This document shows, piece after piece, positions 8,507-17,528 of a stretch of DNA of 48,921 nt. The first letter of the stretch is position 1. Every line of letters begins with the position of its first letter. Both the position numbers and the translations under genes were made by a program. The notes under the pieces are model-generated. The model was not told the origin of the DNA and did not search any database. It was given only the letters and a program-made list of their open reading frames with translations. The DNA lies in contig QXWR01000038.1 of NCBI GenBank assembly GCA_009911065.1, positions 1 through 48,921 of the forward strand, given 5' to 3'. The DNA is from Clostridiaceae bacterium (lineage in GTDB: Bacteria > Bacillota > Clostridia > Lachnospirales > Lachnospiraceae).

Positions 8507-8656
8507 TTACAGCACTTCCATCTTGCAGGAATGTTTCTTTGTTCTTGTATTGTAACTGATTCTCACAGCTAAAATCTTTCCTGTATACTTTGGTTTCTCC
8601 CCCATTTTTCCGCTCCGGGTAAAAGATAAAATCCGCATATCCCCATTCTTTCTCAA
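8507..8656 (-). CDS. Doubtful small basic ORF (49 residues)
   Basis: A TTG start nine bases after GGGAGG opens a 49-residue basic frame containing MGEKPKYTGKILAVRISYN. Another frame over the same DNA is open from about 8391 to 8652 and reads naturally (WGYADFIFYPERKNGGE...) but has no start, so this 590-base interval (8228-8816) may instead hold a remnant of a lost gene. The interval also contains the sbc-like operon terminator and a TTATCCGCA box. Confidence 0.3.
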   Translation of the reverse strand: MRKNGDMRILSFTRSGKMGEKPKYTGKILAVRISYNTRTKKHSCKMEVL

Positions 8657-8708
8657 AATTTCAAGCCTCCCTTTCTATCCTCCTATATTACTATCCTTCT
8701 TCCACATG

Positions 8709-8737
8709 AAAAGAGACCGCTCATATAGAGCTGTCCC
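8709..8737 (-). terminator. Terminator of the Rad50/SbcC-like operon
   Basis: Minus-strand GGGACAGCTC and GAGCGGTCTC pair with one mismatch and are followed by TTTT, about 80 bases after the ATPase stop. Confidence 0.65.
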
Positions 8738-8816
8738 TTTGAAAAGTTTTACCATTTTTATGTACTTCTGACTCATATTTCAAACCCATGCAGATAGAAA
8801 TATAATCTCTGTTCTA

Positions 8817-10595
8817 TTACAAATAGGCAGCATTCATCCCAACAAAAGCTTTCACAACATCGCTATGATTTACACCGCAGATGAAAATATGATCATAGGC
8901 ATCCTGAAACCCAGTTCTCTCTATTAAATCACGCAAGCATTCCAACCGGTCTTCGTCCAGTGCCTCTACATTATCTAAAAACAAAATCCTGCTGCCGGAA
9001 AGTTGGTTCGCCATATCCATTAAAATCAACATAGCTACCAGATTCTCTCCACAGGAAAGTGACTCTATTGGATAAAATCCTCCGTTAGATGGGGTTTGAA
9101 CCAGAATCCGAATGCCATTCTCTGGCACCAAATTAAAGGCATATCCAGGAGCAAATTCTTCAGCGCGCTCATTACAGACATCAATAAATGTAGACATATA
9201 GTGCTTCATAATGGCATTTTTTACTTCTCCCTTATCTTCAAGAGCTTTCAGTATTGTGGTATACACATTGATTTTGTGGTTTAATCCATCTAATTGTTTT
9301 TTCAGTGCTGTTTTCTTACTAAAATCCTCCAGATTAGCCTTCTCCTTATTAAGCAAATATTTTCTTTGATTCAATTCTTCCGTAGAGCCAGACAAAACAG
9401 GTTCTTCAGGAATAATTATTAGATTATCCTTTAATAAAGTCAACTTTAGAAGATTCTGCTGATATGCATCATATACCTGTTTTTTCTTACTGTAAGCTTC
9501 CCGATCCTCGCAGGTTTTGCGAATCACTTCATCCAGCAGTGTAATCTTTTTTTCTAAATCCACCTGAACCGATTGATTTCTCTTAATGGCATCCTCTATC
9601 TCTGTTTTAATCCTGGTTTTATCCGTAGTGCAAATAAGGTTCTTGGATATGGGGCATACCTGTGTATTTAATTCGTCTAAAGTTTGTTTAAACAACCGGA
9701 TATTATTTTTCACGATTGCCAATTTTTCATTCCTATCAGATCGTTTATTTTCTGCATCTATCCTCCGGCTTTCCATTACCTTTAATTCATTTTCCAATGG
9801 TTTTTCTGGTGCTGGAATATAGCTTAATTGCTCAGTAAGAATACAGATTTCCTTTTCTTGTTTTTCGCGTTTCTGTTTGGCAGACACATAGGCTTCCTGC
9901 TTTTTGGCATATTCTGCATTCTCTCTTTCACATATAGCCAATACGGTCAAATCCTGTTCGATTTCAGAAAGGGTTCTGTCAGGAGGAGTCGGACTCAAGT
10001 TTTTAATCATCCCAGCCAGATTTCTCTGTGATGCTGACAACGCCTTTCTTTCATCATAGAAATACTTGTAGGCTTTCTCAATTTCCTGGATTTCAAACTT
10101 TTCTGGCATCAATGGGAAAATAAGAGCACACTCACTTTCAATTTCATCCGTCAAAGCCGGAAAATAATCCATCACCATATCAAAATCCAATCTCTCTGGA
10201 ATGTACTGAAAAAGCCATTTCAACAGTTCCTCTGGTTTTAAATTAGATAAAAATTCCCCGCTTCCGGCAATCTTTACATCTTCTAATGACTGAACACCAA
10301 TTGTATCCAAAATATCGCTGTTCACTCCAGTTTCTGTAGTTCGCCTTCCACCTGATTTACACGTAGTTACCTTTCCCCGTGTACGCTCTGTCTCAAGCCC
10401 ATTCTCGTAGGTAATGGACACAGACATATTTCGAACATCATCCTTTGGCATCATCCCAGTGATTCCATACCGGATTGCATCACACAGAGAAGTTTTTCCG
10501 GATCCATTGCCTTTTAACATAATATTGAGATGACCAGGAACAAAGTCAAAGTTCTGGCCTCGGTAATTTTCTATCTTAATACGATTCAGTTTCAT
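8817..10595 (-). CDS. Rad50/SbcC-like AAA ATPase with coiled coil
   Basis: About 592 residues. The N-terminus has the SMC/Rad50 pattern LNRIKIENYRGQ followed by Walker A GNGSGKTS (residues 29-36). The centre is a long charged coiled coil broken by a CPISKNLICT segment resembling a Rad50 zinc-hook region. The C-terminus has a signature-like LSCGENLVA and Walker B ILFLDNVEALDED. Such proteins act with nucleases on DNA ends. I chose the ATG at 10595, preceded by AAAGGGAAAAA. The ATG at 10640 lies inside a hairpin with a T run, so it is less likely. No SbcD-like nuclease partner is adjacent, although RecJ and the exonuclease at 12920 are encoded nearby. It is the last gene of the operon starting near 12876. 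Confidence 0.8.
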   Translation of the reverse strand: MKLNRIKIENYRGQNFDFVPGHLNIMLKGNGSGKTSLCDAIRYGITGMMPKDDVRNMSVSITYENGLETERTRGKVTTCKSGGRRTTETGVNSDILDTIGVQSLEDVKIAGSGEFLSNLKPEELLKWLFQYIPERLDFDMVMDYFPALTDEIESECALIFPLMPEKFEIQEIEKAYKYFYDERKALSASQRNLAGMIKNLSPTPPDRTLSEIEQDLTVLAICERENAEYAKKQEAYVSAKQKREKQEKEICILTEQLSYIPAPEKPLENELKVMESRRIDAENKRSDRNEKLAIVKNNIRLFKQTLDELNTQVCPISKNLICTTDKTRIKTEIEDAIKRNQSVQVDLEKKITLLDEVIRKTCEDREAYSKKKQVYDAYQQNLLKLTLLKDNLIIIPEEPVLSGSTEELNQRKYLLNKEKANLEDFSKKTALKKQLDGLNHKINVYTTILKALEDKGEVKNAIMKHYMSTFIDVCNERAEEFAPGYAFNLVPENGIRILVQTPSNGGFYPIESLSCGENLVAMLILMDMANQLSGSRILFLDNVEALDEDRLECLRDLIERTGFQDAYDHIFICGVNHSDVVKAFVGMNAAYL

Positions 10596-10623
10596 TTTTT
10601 CCCTTTCTGCATCTGTGTGCATC

Positions 10624-10657
10624 AAAAAGAGGAGATACATTCCTCTCCCCTTTTTTT
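10624..10657. terminator. Hairpin in front of the Rad50-like gene
   Basis: GAGGA and TCCTC form a short stem with T runs on both strands. On the minus strand it lies between the 141-residue gene and the ATPase start and could act as an attenuator that lowers ATPase expression. Confidence 0.45.
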
Positions 10658-10710
10658 GATTTTGTTTCTTTATCCAATTTTATCTCTTAGTTTTTTGTAT
10701 CCTTCTTGCC

Positions 10711-11136
10711 TCAGGTTACAGTAAAACCATAAGCAGTATAAATTGAGATTTCATCTCCATCATTATTGAGAATGACATAAGGTTCGCCACAAGCAAATAT
10801 TCCTCTACGCTTTGACCCATTTGAGTGTGGAGCTAACGCTTTCATACAATAAGGCAATAAGTTCTGATCACGAATATTAACTGTAACCGACTGAAACTTT
10901 CCGTTCTGGTCTTTACCAATATAAACACTCATAGAAACATAGGCATTTCCATTTTTATCAATCTTTTCATTATACCAAGTTACTAATCCGCCAATCACAT
11001 TGCGTTCTTTTTCATGTTCCTCATCAGGAGATAAATTGATAATACCACTGTAACGACATACATAACCATCTGCCTTTGTGAAATCCTTATTTGGTCGTGC
11101 CAATACAAAAATCACACTTCCTTCACACAATTTCAT
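10711..11136 (-). CDS. Uncharacterised 141-residue protein
   Basis: Beta-rich, soluble protein (VIFVLARPNKDF, AYVSMSVYIGKDQNGKFQSVTVNIRDQNLLPYC) that could be an OB-like or small beta-barrel fold. No family recognised. It follows the 69-residue gene by 18 bases, and its frame is continuous with that gene across one TGA. The ribosome site (AAGAAG) is weak, which suggests translation coupled to the gene before it. It is part of the operon 12688 to 8817. Confidence 0.6.
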   Translation of the reverse strand: MKLCEGSVIFVLARPNKDFTKADGYVCRYSGIINLSPDEEHEKERNVIGGLVTWYNEKIDKNGNAYVSMSVYIGKDQNGKFQSVTVNIRDQNLLPYCMKALAPHSNGSKRRGIFACGEPYVILNNDGDEISIYTAYGFTVT

Positions 11137-11154
11137 TCTTCTTACACTGTCAGC

Positions 11155-11364
11155 TCATAAATTTTGTTTCTTATTTGGAACCTTTGGCTGTTTTTGATTC
11201 TGAAAATAAAGAATTGTCTCTTTTTGCTTTTCCTCTTTAATTTCAGGATCATAGACACCATACTCAATTGTGACCTGATATGCAGTTTCTGTGTTCTGGG
11301 TATTCTTAACAGTTCCAACCAGAACATACAGTTCCTCGTTTTTCTTTAAGAAAATTCCCTTCAT
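11155..11364 (-). CDS. Uncharacterised 69-residue protein
   Basis: Small beta-rich protein (ELYVLVGTVKNTQNT, AYQVTIEYGVYDPEIK) with a basic C-terminus. AAGGAG lies eight bases before the ATG, and the stop of the preceding operon gene is 25 bases upstream. It ends in TGA in the same frame as the next gene. No family recognised. Confidence 0.55.
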   Translation of the reverse strand: MKGIFLKKNEELYVLVGTVKNTQNTETAYQVTIEYGVYDPEIKEEKQKETILYFQNQKQPKVPNKKQNL

Positions 11365-11389
11365 TGATTAGCTCCTTGTATATTTTTCA

Positions 11390-12688
11390 TTATGATGTTA
11401 AAGACATATTGCTAATATCCTGAAAGATCTCTGAAAAATTAACATCATAAGCTGCCGTTGAAGTTTTTTTCCGAAATTTCCGAATCAGTTCCGGTTTCAT
11501 GTTTTCATTTTCAAAATATGTCTTCATAGTTTCTGTAAGCGAAAAAATATCCATAATAATATCATAAGCTGTATAATGCATAGTATCTTGAATCAACGTC
11601 CAGTCAATATACCGCTCCAGCGATGTAAGTCGTTTTTTTCCAATAACATCTACCAATCTCATCTGCTTAAACGCTTTAGAAAAAACGCTGCATATAGCTT
11701 TATGATTCCGTCCGCTGTTACGTGCTCCATTCAAATCAAGCCCAAAAGGCGTAAGATCAATTTCCATCAGTTGTGCCAATTTTTCTGGAAGCTTAGTATA
11801 CTGGTCAAAAATTCTTTTGCTCACCGCAGTCTCAATCTTTTCCTGATTAATCTTTCCTCGATGTTCCAATGCCACTGTATTATCATATACAATAGCGCCA
11901 TCTGGAGTTTTCCAATACCCTCTTACTGTAAACGAACTCTCTCCAATATCTGATGTTGTCATTTCCACACAAGGAACGATTTGACGCTTTAAACCATACA
12001 AAACATTAATTTCTTCTGCATAATCACGAAAGGCAAATGAAATGGTTGCCTTTTCATGTGTTATGTTCCAGCCTTCACATTCCATGGCTCCAAGTTTATT
12101 CTCTCCCATAATATCTTTATAAATCACGCACATTTCATATAAAGGGATATGTTTATAGTTACCTCCCATCATAGCAAAAATCTTCCCAATTTGTTGATAC
12201 TGTTTTACTACCAGAGTAGTTTCCTCATCTGCATTCATCTTTCTTGCCAGGAACAAATCACGTTCCACACTGTGCTGTTGAATCGCGCCTTTGGTAATAC
12301 CGACTCTTTGTGCCATAGTGCTTGTGGCAAAATCAGATAAAAACCAGCAGCAATTACCTTCCCGATCATAAAGCATCATAGAATTATTGCCAATAGTTTC
12401 CAACACCAGCACATCAAACCGCTTATTTTTTAAATTTCCGCTTTTTGGAATAGCGCATTCCTTTAAAGCTCCATTGTTACTTGGGTTCAACGGATCTAAG
12501 TGCCAGCCTCGTAAACATTCTGGATCTTTTTGCAAATGTTCAGGCTTTAAACTGATCACAATGAAATTTCGGATGCACCGTTTTAAATTCAACGTGTGGC
12601 GGTCAATTTCTTTAACCAATTCCTCAAAATCATCCTCCTTTTTCCCGCTGGCCAGAAAATTATCCAATAAGAAACTTTCATTCAACAT
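11390..12688 (-). CDS. Uncharacterised 432-residue protein, DUF932-like (tentative)
   Basis: Soluble protein with a central segment (FLSDFATSTMAQRVGITKG, then a helix and ARKMNADEE) that recalls phage/plasmid DUF932-type proteins found beside recombination genes. This is a weak resemblance from memory. The C-terminal third is helical with no clear catalytic motif. It is the first large gene of an operon that continues through two small genes to the Rad50-like ATPase, suggesting a DNA-processing role. A GGGAGAAG site precedes the ATG. Confidence 0.55.
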   Translation of the reverse strand: MLNESFLLDNFLASGKKEDDFEELVKEIDRHTLNLKRCIRNFIVISLKPEHLQKDPECLRGWHLDPLNPSNNGALKECAIPKSGNLKNKRFDVLVLETIGNNSMMLYDREGNCCWFLSDFATSTMAQRVGITKGAIQQHSVERDLFLARKMNADEETTLVVKQYQQIGKIFAMMGGNYKHIPLYEMCVIYKDIMGENKLGAMECEGWNITHEKATISFAFRDYAEEINVLYGLKRQIVPCVEMTTSDIGESSFTVRGYWKTPDGAIVYDNTVALEHRGKINQEKIETAVSKRIFDQYTKLPEKLAQLMEIDLTPFGLDLNGARNSGRNHKAICSVFSKAFKQMRLVDVIGKKRLTSLERYIDWTLIQDTMHYTAYDIIMDIFSLTETMKTYFENENMKPELIRKFRKKTSTAAYDVNFSEIFQDISNMSLTS

Positions 12689-12875
12689 ACTTCTTCTCCC
12701 TTCCTGTATGCATTGCCGCTTTTTGTACCATCATTAACTAGGTAATCACAAAGATTTACAATAACTTCAACGTATAAAACAACTTATAATGTCACAGAAA
12801 TAAAGAATTTTTGGATAATTTTGATTTTTTATATTTCATCACCATTTTCCTCCATAATTCTTTGACCTTTCAAAT

Positions 12876-12896
12876 AAATTATGGATTCCATTTGAA
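12876..12896 (-). promoter_or_regulatory. CATAATTT promoter candidate with mini-ORF
   Basis: Minus-strand AAATGGAATCCATAATTT. About 30 bases downstream a GGAGG precedes a 17-codon ORF (12792-12845, starting MVMKYKKSK), possibly a leader peptide ahead of the 432-residue gene, which starts 187 bases from the box. Confidence 0.45.
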
Positions 12897-12919
12897 AATA
12901 ATTGGAAAAATGAACGTGG

Positions 12920-13534
12920 TCATATGGATTTTATTTTTTTATAAAACTCTAAACAGCGGTTAAAACAAAAAAATGTTGCCTTTGTATCACTGACCGCATT
13001 GTGAAATTGCTCAACATCTTCTGCAAAACCAAAATATGCTGCAACAGTGGAAAGCTTTTTATTCTCTGTTTCTCCCGGTTCCAGCACATCCTTAATAATC
13101 TTATATAAATCAATAGAAACAGATGGCTCAAACGGACATCCATACCGAACATACATATTTCTTAAGAACAAATCATCAAATTTGTGATTGTTATATCCCA
13201 AAATTGCTTCCCTGCCAAAAAAATCTGCAATTTCTTTAAATACTTCTACTTCAAATGGTTTTTCACGCAAAAAATCATCTGAAATCCCAGTCAGTTCAGC
13301 AATATTATCCGGCAGACAATATCCTGGATTTATATACCACTCTGCCTGACCCACTTCCTCTAAAAACCCATTTTCCATAACACAGCATAGCCTTGCCGAC
13401 AACTGGATAATATGATTTTCTTCCGGTTTAAATCCCGTTGTCTCACAATCATATATAATAAGAAAGTCCAGTCCCGCAAGGATATGAAAAAGGGCATCTT
13501 GTATCTTACTAAATTTATAAAACTCTTTTGTCAT
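12920..13534 (-). CDS. DEDDh 3'-5' exonuclease (DnaQ/PolC epsilon type)
   Basis: The 204-residue protein has the three exonuclease motifs: ExoI D29-x-E31 in IIYDCETTGF, ExoII GYNNHKFDDLFL around 120-131, and ExoIIIε HNAVSDTKAT around 178-187. It lies 13 bases downstream of the 246-residue gene in the same operon and about 0.9 kb downstream of the dnaE end. Proofreading for the replicon polymerase is a reasonable inference, because DnaE itself lacks a 3'-5' exonuclease. It is a single-domain protein without a clamp-binding or alpha-binding tail that I can identify. Confidence 0.88.
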   Translation of the reverse strand: MTKEFYKFSKIQDALFHILAGLDFLIIYDCETTGFKPEENHIIQLSARLCCVMENGFLEEVGQAEWYINPGYCLPDNIAELTGISDDFLREKPFEVEVFKEIADFFGREAILGYNNHKFDDLFLRNMYVRYGCPFEPSVSIDLYKIIKDVLEPGETENKKLSTVAAYFGFAEDVEQFHNAVSDTKATFFCFNRCLEFYKKIKSI

Positions 13535-13547
13535 GGTGTCTCCCTGC

Positions 13548-14285
13548 TTAAATTATAACTTTTGCAGCATCAAGATAAGCTCTTGCCTTTTCTACATATG
13601 GAATTAATTTAGGGGAAGGAGTTTTTACATTCAGTAATCGCTGAATGTATTTTTTTCCTTGATCAGTCAAAAGCATCTGGCTAAACAAATTATCCTCCCG
13701 ATTCGCGTAAGTACCAACATTCATACGAAAATCAATTGGAGCGGTATTTGCCGCTGAAGTAGTTGAGTCAACGGATACGCAATTCTGAGACATTTCAAGT
13801 GTTTCAGCTACCGGAGATTGTATCTGCTTCGGAAGATTTTTTTCTGTCTGTGTCCGTGTTATTGAAGTAATCTTTTGATTTTTTTCACAATCTGATGGCA
13901 TTTGGCCTATTTCCATTACATCTTCCGTTTTTTCCGGCATATTTTCTCCCATAGTCTTTTGGTCTGGATATGTACCAGTTCTTGTTTTTACATTATCCTT
14001 TGAGGTTTCGACTAAAACAGCTTTTTTTGTATTTGCCTCATATGCCTCATTCGGAACTGCTCTATTATACATCCTATAAAGCGCCATAGTTCCTGACGCT
14101 TCCTGCGCCTCCTCCACAGTTGCTGCTAATGCAATCCGGATAAAACGTTTTCCATTCTGCTCTGTTGCTGTACATTTTACAACAGCATAACCATTGACTG
14201 CAGTAATTACATCATAATCAACATAGATACCATCCTTTACTGCTTGTGCTTCCATTTCGTTAAAATACGAATGAGTTTTATACAT
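13548..14285 (-). CDS. Uncharacterised 245-residue protein
   Basis: I chose the ATG at 14285 (MYKTHSYFNEMEAQ) because AGGAGG lies eight bases before it; the frame is open to 14333. The N-terminal 85 residues look folded (VITAVNGYAVVKCTATEQNG, ALAATVEEAQEASGTMALYR), the middle about 90 residues are low-complexity and Thr/Glu-rich, and the C-terminus ends in a short helical domain. Two folded ends joined by a disordered linker suggest an adaptor. It is co-transcribed with the exonuclease from the CATAATTA box at 14369. Confidence 0.6.
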   Translation of the reverse strand: MYKTHSYFNEMEAQAVKDGIYVDYDVITAVNGYAVVKCTATEQNGKRFIRIALAATVEEAQEASGTMALYRMYNRAVPNEAYEANTKKAVLVETSKDNVKTRTGTYPDQKTMGENMPEKTEDVMEIGQMPSDCEKNQKITSITRTQTEKNLPKQIQSPVAETLEMSQNCVSVDSTTSAANTAPIDFRMNVGTYANREDNLFSQMLLTDQGKKYIQRLLNVKTPSPKLIPYVEKARAYLDAAKVII

Positions 14286-14368
14286 GATTATCCTCCTGAC
14301 CTTGCTAATTGACATAATGAAGGAATTTCGCAAAACTTTTTTACTCCACTCCTTTTATCGTTTCACAA

Positions 14369-14389
14369 TAATTATGGAAGCAAATGTTT
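14369..14389 (-). promoter_or_regulatory. CATAATTA promoter candidate
   Basis: Minus-strand ACATTTGCTTCCATAATTA, 83 bases before the 245-residue gene of the exonuclease operon. Confidence 0.55.
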
Positions 14390-14401
14390 TCAATACTGCA
14401 C

Positions 14402-14430
14402 AAAAAAGAAAGGCATATTTCAGCCTTCCC
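14402..14430 (-). terminator. Terminator after dnaE
   Basis: On the minus strand GAAGGC and GCCTTTC form a stem followed by TTTTTT, starting about 12 bases past the dnaE stop. Confidence 0.75.
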
Positions 14431-14441
14431 TTCCATGAATC

Positions 14442-17400
14442 TTACCCAAGCTCATGCAGCGATGTTCGCAATCCCTTTTCCTGCAAAATCTCTGGTGATA
14501 CCATTAATTCACATTGTCTGACTTCATCCATAACCAAATCGTAAATCAACACAGGGTTTCCATTTTGGGAAACATACGGCGTAATTCGATTCCAAAGCCC
14601 TTCCTCCAATTCATGTACACCATTTACATAAATGAAAATTGCCTTTTTATGTACATACAGCGAAGTAACCTGCAATACAGAAACTTTTTTCTTCCTTTCA
14701 TTATAACGGTCTTCCATAATTTCACCAGCAATTTTGATTACTGCATCTTCATATAGCTGTTCTTTATAATTCAAATAAGAATTGGTAAAACAACAGACTC
14801 CTATTTGTCCGGATAAATCGTTTAAATCGAAAAAGGCCATTTCTGCACCATCTTTTCTTCGAAAACGTACTTTGAAATCTGATAGAATCCCAATTATAGA
14901 AACCTTTGTGTTTTTAGGGAAAGTTAAAGCTTTTGCAATACTGACTGCGTCTACTTTTTCAGGCGGTGCAAACAGTTCCATTGGATGCTGGCTGACAAAA
15001 ACACCAAGTCTTTCATTTTCCTTCTTGAGTTTGATAAATTCATCTTCACATATGGAAAGATCTGGTTTTAAAGCCCGGATTTTTTTCATAGCTGAATCTA
15101 ATTTTTCCTGATAGAAAATAATTTTTTTCTCCTCATTTTGTTCTGCCATCTTTTTTCTGTAATTTTTAACTTTTTTCATTTCGTTTAAATATACTGGCAT
15201 CAAACTTTGGATTGCACTTCGATTACAGCAAAAAACATCAAAAACTCCAGCATCTATGAAATGCTCCAAAACTTTCTTCTCCCCATTTGTACGGATCACA
15301 AAATCTGCAATTGACTGATAAATCCCGTTTTTCTTCCGTTCCTCGATTATCCCGGCAACAGCATCACCAAGCCCCTTTACGCTTCTAAGACCAAAGAAAA
15401 TAGAACCATCATAAATGGAAAATTCCAGTTCAGAGTGATTGATATCCGGAGTATGGACATGGATCTGCATGGTCCGTAAATCTGAAATTAGTCCAGGTAT
15501 CTTTTCAAATTTCGTATGATTTAGCACAGCTTTCATATATTCTTTAGGATAATGATATTTCAGCCATGCTGTCTGATAAGCCACAACAGCATAACATGTT
15601 GCATGAGACTTATTAAAAGCATATTTTGCAAAATCCATCATTTCATCAAATAATTTTATAGCTATTTCCTCCTTAATCCCATTCGCAATACATCCTGGAA
15701 TATTGCGTTCTGCATCTCCATATAAGAAAGAAATTCTTTCCGCTGCTAATACCTTTTCCTTCTTTTTTGACATAGCTCGACGTACCAGGTCAGCTTGTCC
15801 AAGAGAATATCCACCTAATTGTTTAAAAATTTCCTGTACCTGTTCCTGATAGGCAATACTTCCATAGGTATTTGTTAAAATTGGTTCTAGTTCTGGAGTC
15901 AGATATATTGCCTTCTTTTTCTTTTGTTTCACATCAATCACATTTTCTAAAAACTGCATTGGTCCTGGCCTGTACATTGCTACCAGAAGAATTAAGTCGA
16001 AAATAGTTTCTGGCTTAAAGCTCCGAAGTAATTTCTTCATACCAAACGATTCAAACTGAAAAACGGAATTTGTCATGGCATGAGAAAAGATAACTTCAAA
16101 AACCTCTTTTTCATCAAATGGGATAGAATCCACATCAATCATAGTACCAGTACTCTTATACACCTCTCGAAGCGTCTCTGTAATGATTGTCAGGCTATTT
16201 AATACTAAAAAATCAATTTTTAGAAGTCCAGCCTCCTCGGTCTGAATCATATCGCATTGGGATATCATAATTTGATTTCTTTCATTATACATAAGAGGAA
16301 TGTACTCATCCACCGGTTTACCATCCGTGATAATAATGCCAGCCGCATGCTGGCTAATATGGCTCATACAATTTTCAATCAATATGGCATATCGGATAAT
16401 TTCTAAAGCAACTGCATTTTGTCTAAAAGCTTCTTCTAATTGTGGCTGGATTGCTTTTAAGTCAATATTCTGTTCCATGCCGGAAAACTCAACAGCCTTT
16501 TGTGATATATCATTTATAGAATCTAAATACGAAGTAGAATCTTTCATCTTCTGAATGCCTACTACACGGCCAGCCGTTCGTATTGCAGATTTCCCGGTTT
16601 CTCTGCTTCTCGTCAAAATACCACATACAGCATCTTGTCCATATTTATGTTTTGCATAAAGAATTACATATGGTCTTACCGTAGATTCCATGTCGCAATC
16701 AATATCTGGCATGGAAACTCTTTCTGGATTCAAAAAACGCTCAAACAGTAATCCATACTGAAGGGGATCAATATTTGTAATTCCAATCAAATAACAAACT
16801 AAGCTTCCAACAGCAGAACCTCGTCCTGGTCCTACACATTCACCTGCTATATTTTTTGTATATTTTTCTATGGCATCTATGTTAAAGCTTAAAGCTAGTT
16901 TCCGCTGATCTGGTTTGGTTAAATCCAATTTGCCAGCTGCTCTTGCATACCGCAAAAAATCCTCTACAATACAATGATAATCTGCATATCCCATATTGCA
17001 GATTACCTTTAATTCATGTTCCAGACGGTTATAATCATGAAACCCTTTAGGATACCGCTTTGGAATACCAGCATAAGCCATTTTCCGCAGATATTCTTCT
17101 GGAGTTGAGCCATCCGGAGATACAAACTTCGGATAATGTTTTTCTTTTGGAATCTCCAGATGGCATTGGGATGCGATCTTTCCGATATTCTCATAGCCTT
17201 CTAAAACCTTATATTGAGGAAGAATCTCGGATAATTTTTTAATCAGCTCCTCGTCGGTTTTTAAATATAATTCTTTTTCAGCTTCTGTGGGGTTCTCCCA
17301 TTTATCAAAAGCTGTAGTCCGAATAATTGCTCTGGCCAAAATATCATCTTCTGTTTTGGATGGAATATGGACATCGTTCGCAATACAAACAGGAATGGAT

Positions 17401-17528
17401 AATTGTTCTGAAAGCTCAGATAGTTTTGTCATAATCTGCTTTTCTGCTTCCATTCCATGGTATTGAAGCTCTATTATAGAAATTTTCCTTACCAAAAAGT
17501 TCCTGATACCATAATGCCTCTCTTTCAA
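14442..17528 (-). CDS. dnaE: DNA polymerase III alpha (DnaE), catalytic part after a frameshift
   Basis: About 1000 residues of DnaE lie here: GPGRGSAVGSLVCYL and PDIDCDMEST (catalytic Asp residues), an FNKSHATCYAVVAYQTAWLK segment, fingers, a helix-hairpin region (GLRSVKGLGDAVAGII), and a C-terminal OB fold. The polymerase extends DNA from primers at the replicon fork. The homologous sequence begins at IELQYHGMEAEK near 17478. Upstream residues of this frame (MKERHYGIRNFL...) are out-of-frame translation of the 5' part. A one-base shift near 17470-17482 separates it from the PHP domain encoded at 17416-18354. This is either a real inactivating mutation or an assembly indel; both halves are otherwise intact. 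Confidence 0.88.
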   Translation of the reverse strand: MKERHYGIRNFLVRKISIIELQYHGMEAEKQIMTKLSELSEQLSIPVCIANDVHIPSKTEDDILARAIIRTTAFDKWENPTEAEKELYLKTDEELIKKLSEILPQYKVLEGYENIGKIASQCHLEIPKEKHYPKFVSPDGSTPEEYLRKMAYAGIPKRYPKGFHDYNRLEHELKVICNMGYADYHCIVEDFLRYARAAGKLDLTKPDQRKLALSFNIDAIEKYTKNIAGECVGPGRGSAVGSLVCYLIGITNIDPLQYGLLFERFLNPERVSMPDIDCDMESTVRPYVILYAKHKYGQDAVCGILTRSRETGKSAIRTAGRVVGIQKMKDSTSYLDSINDISQKAVEFSGMEQNIDLKAIQPQLEEAFRQNAVALEIIRYAILIENCMSHISQHAAGIIITDGKPVDEYIPLMYNERNQIMISQCDMIQTEEAGLLKIDFLVLNSLTIITETLREVYKSTGTMIDVDSIPFDEKEVFEVIFSHAMTNSVFQFESFGMKKLLRSFKPETIFDLILLVAMYRPGPMQFLENVIDVKQKKKKAIYLTPELEPILTNTYGSIAYQEQVQEIFKQLGGYSLGQADLVRRAMSKKKEKVLAAERISFLYGDAERNIPGCIANGIKEEIAIKLFDEMMDFAKYAFNKSHATCYAVVAYQTAWLKYHYPKEYMKAVLNHTKFEKIPGLISDLRTMQIHVHTPDINHSELEFSIYDGSIFFGLRSVKGLGDAVAGIIEERKKNGIYQSIADFVIRTNGEKKVLEHFIDAGVFDVFCCNRSAIQSLMPVYLNEMKKVKNYRKKMAEQNEEKKIIFYQEKLDSAMKKIRALKPDLSICEDEFIKLKKENERLGVFVSQHPMELFAPPEKVDAVSIAKALTFPKNTKVSIIGILSDFKVRFRRKDGAEMAFFDLNDLSGQIGVCCFTNSYLNYKEQLYEDAVIKIAGEIMEDRYNERKKKVSVLQVTSLYVHKKAIFIYVNGVHELEEGLWNRITPYVSQNGNPVLIYDLVMDEVRQCELMVSPEILQEKGLRTSLHELG

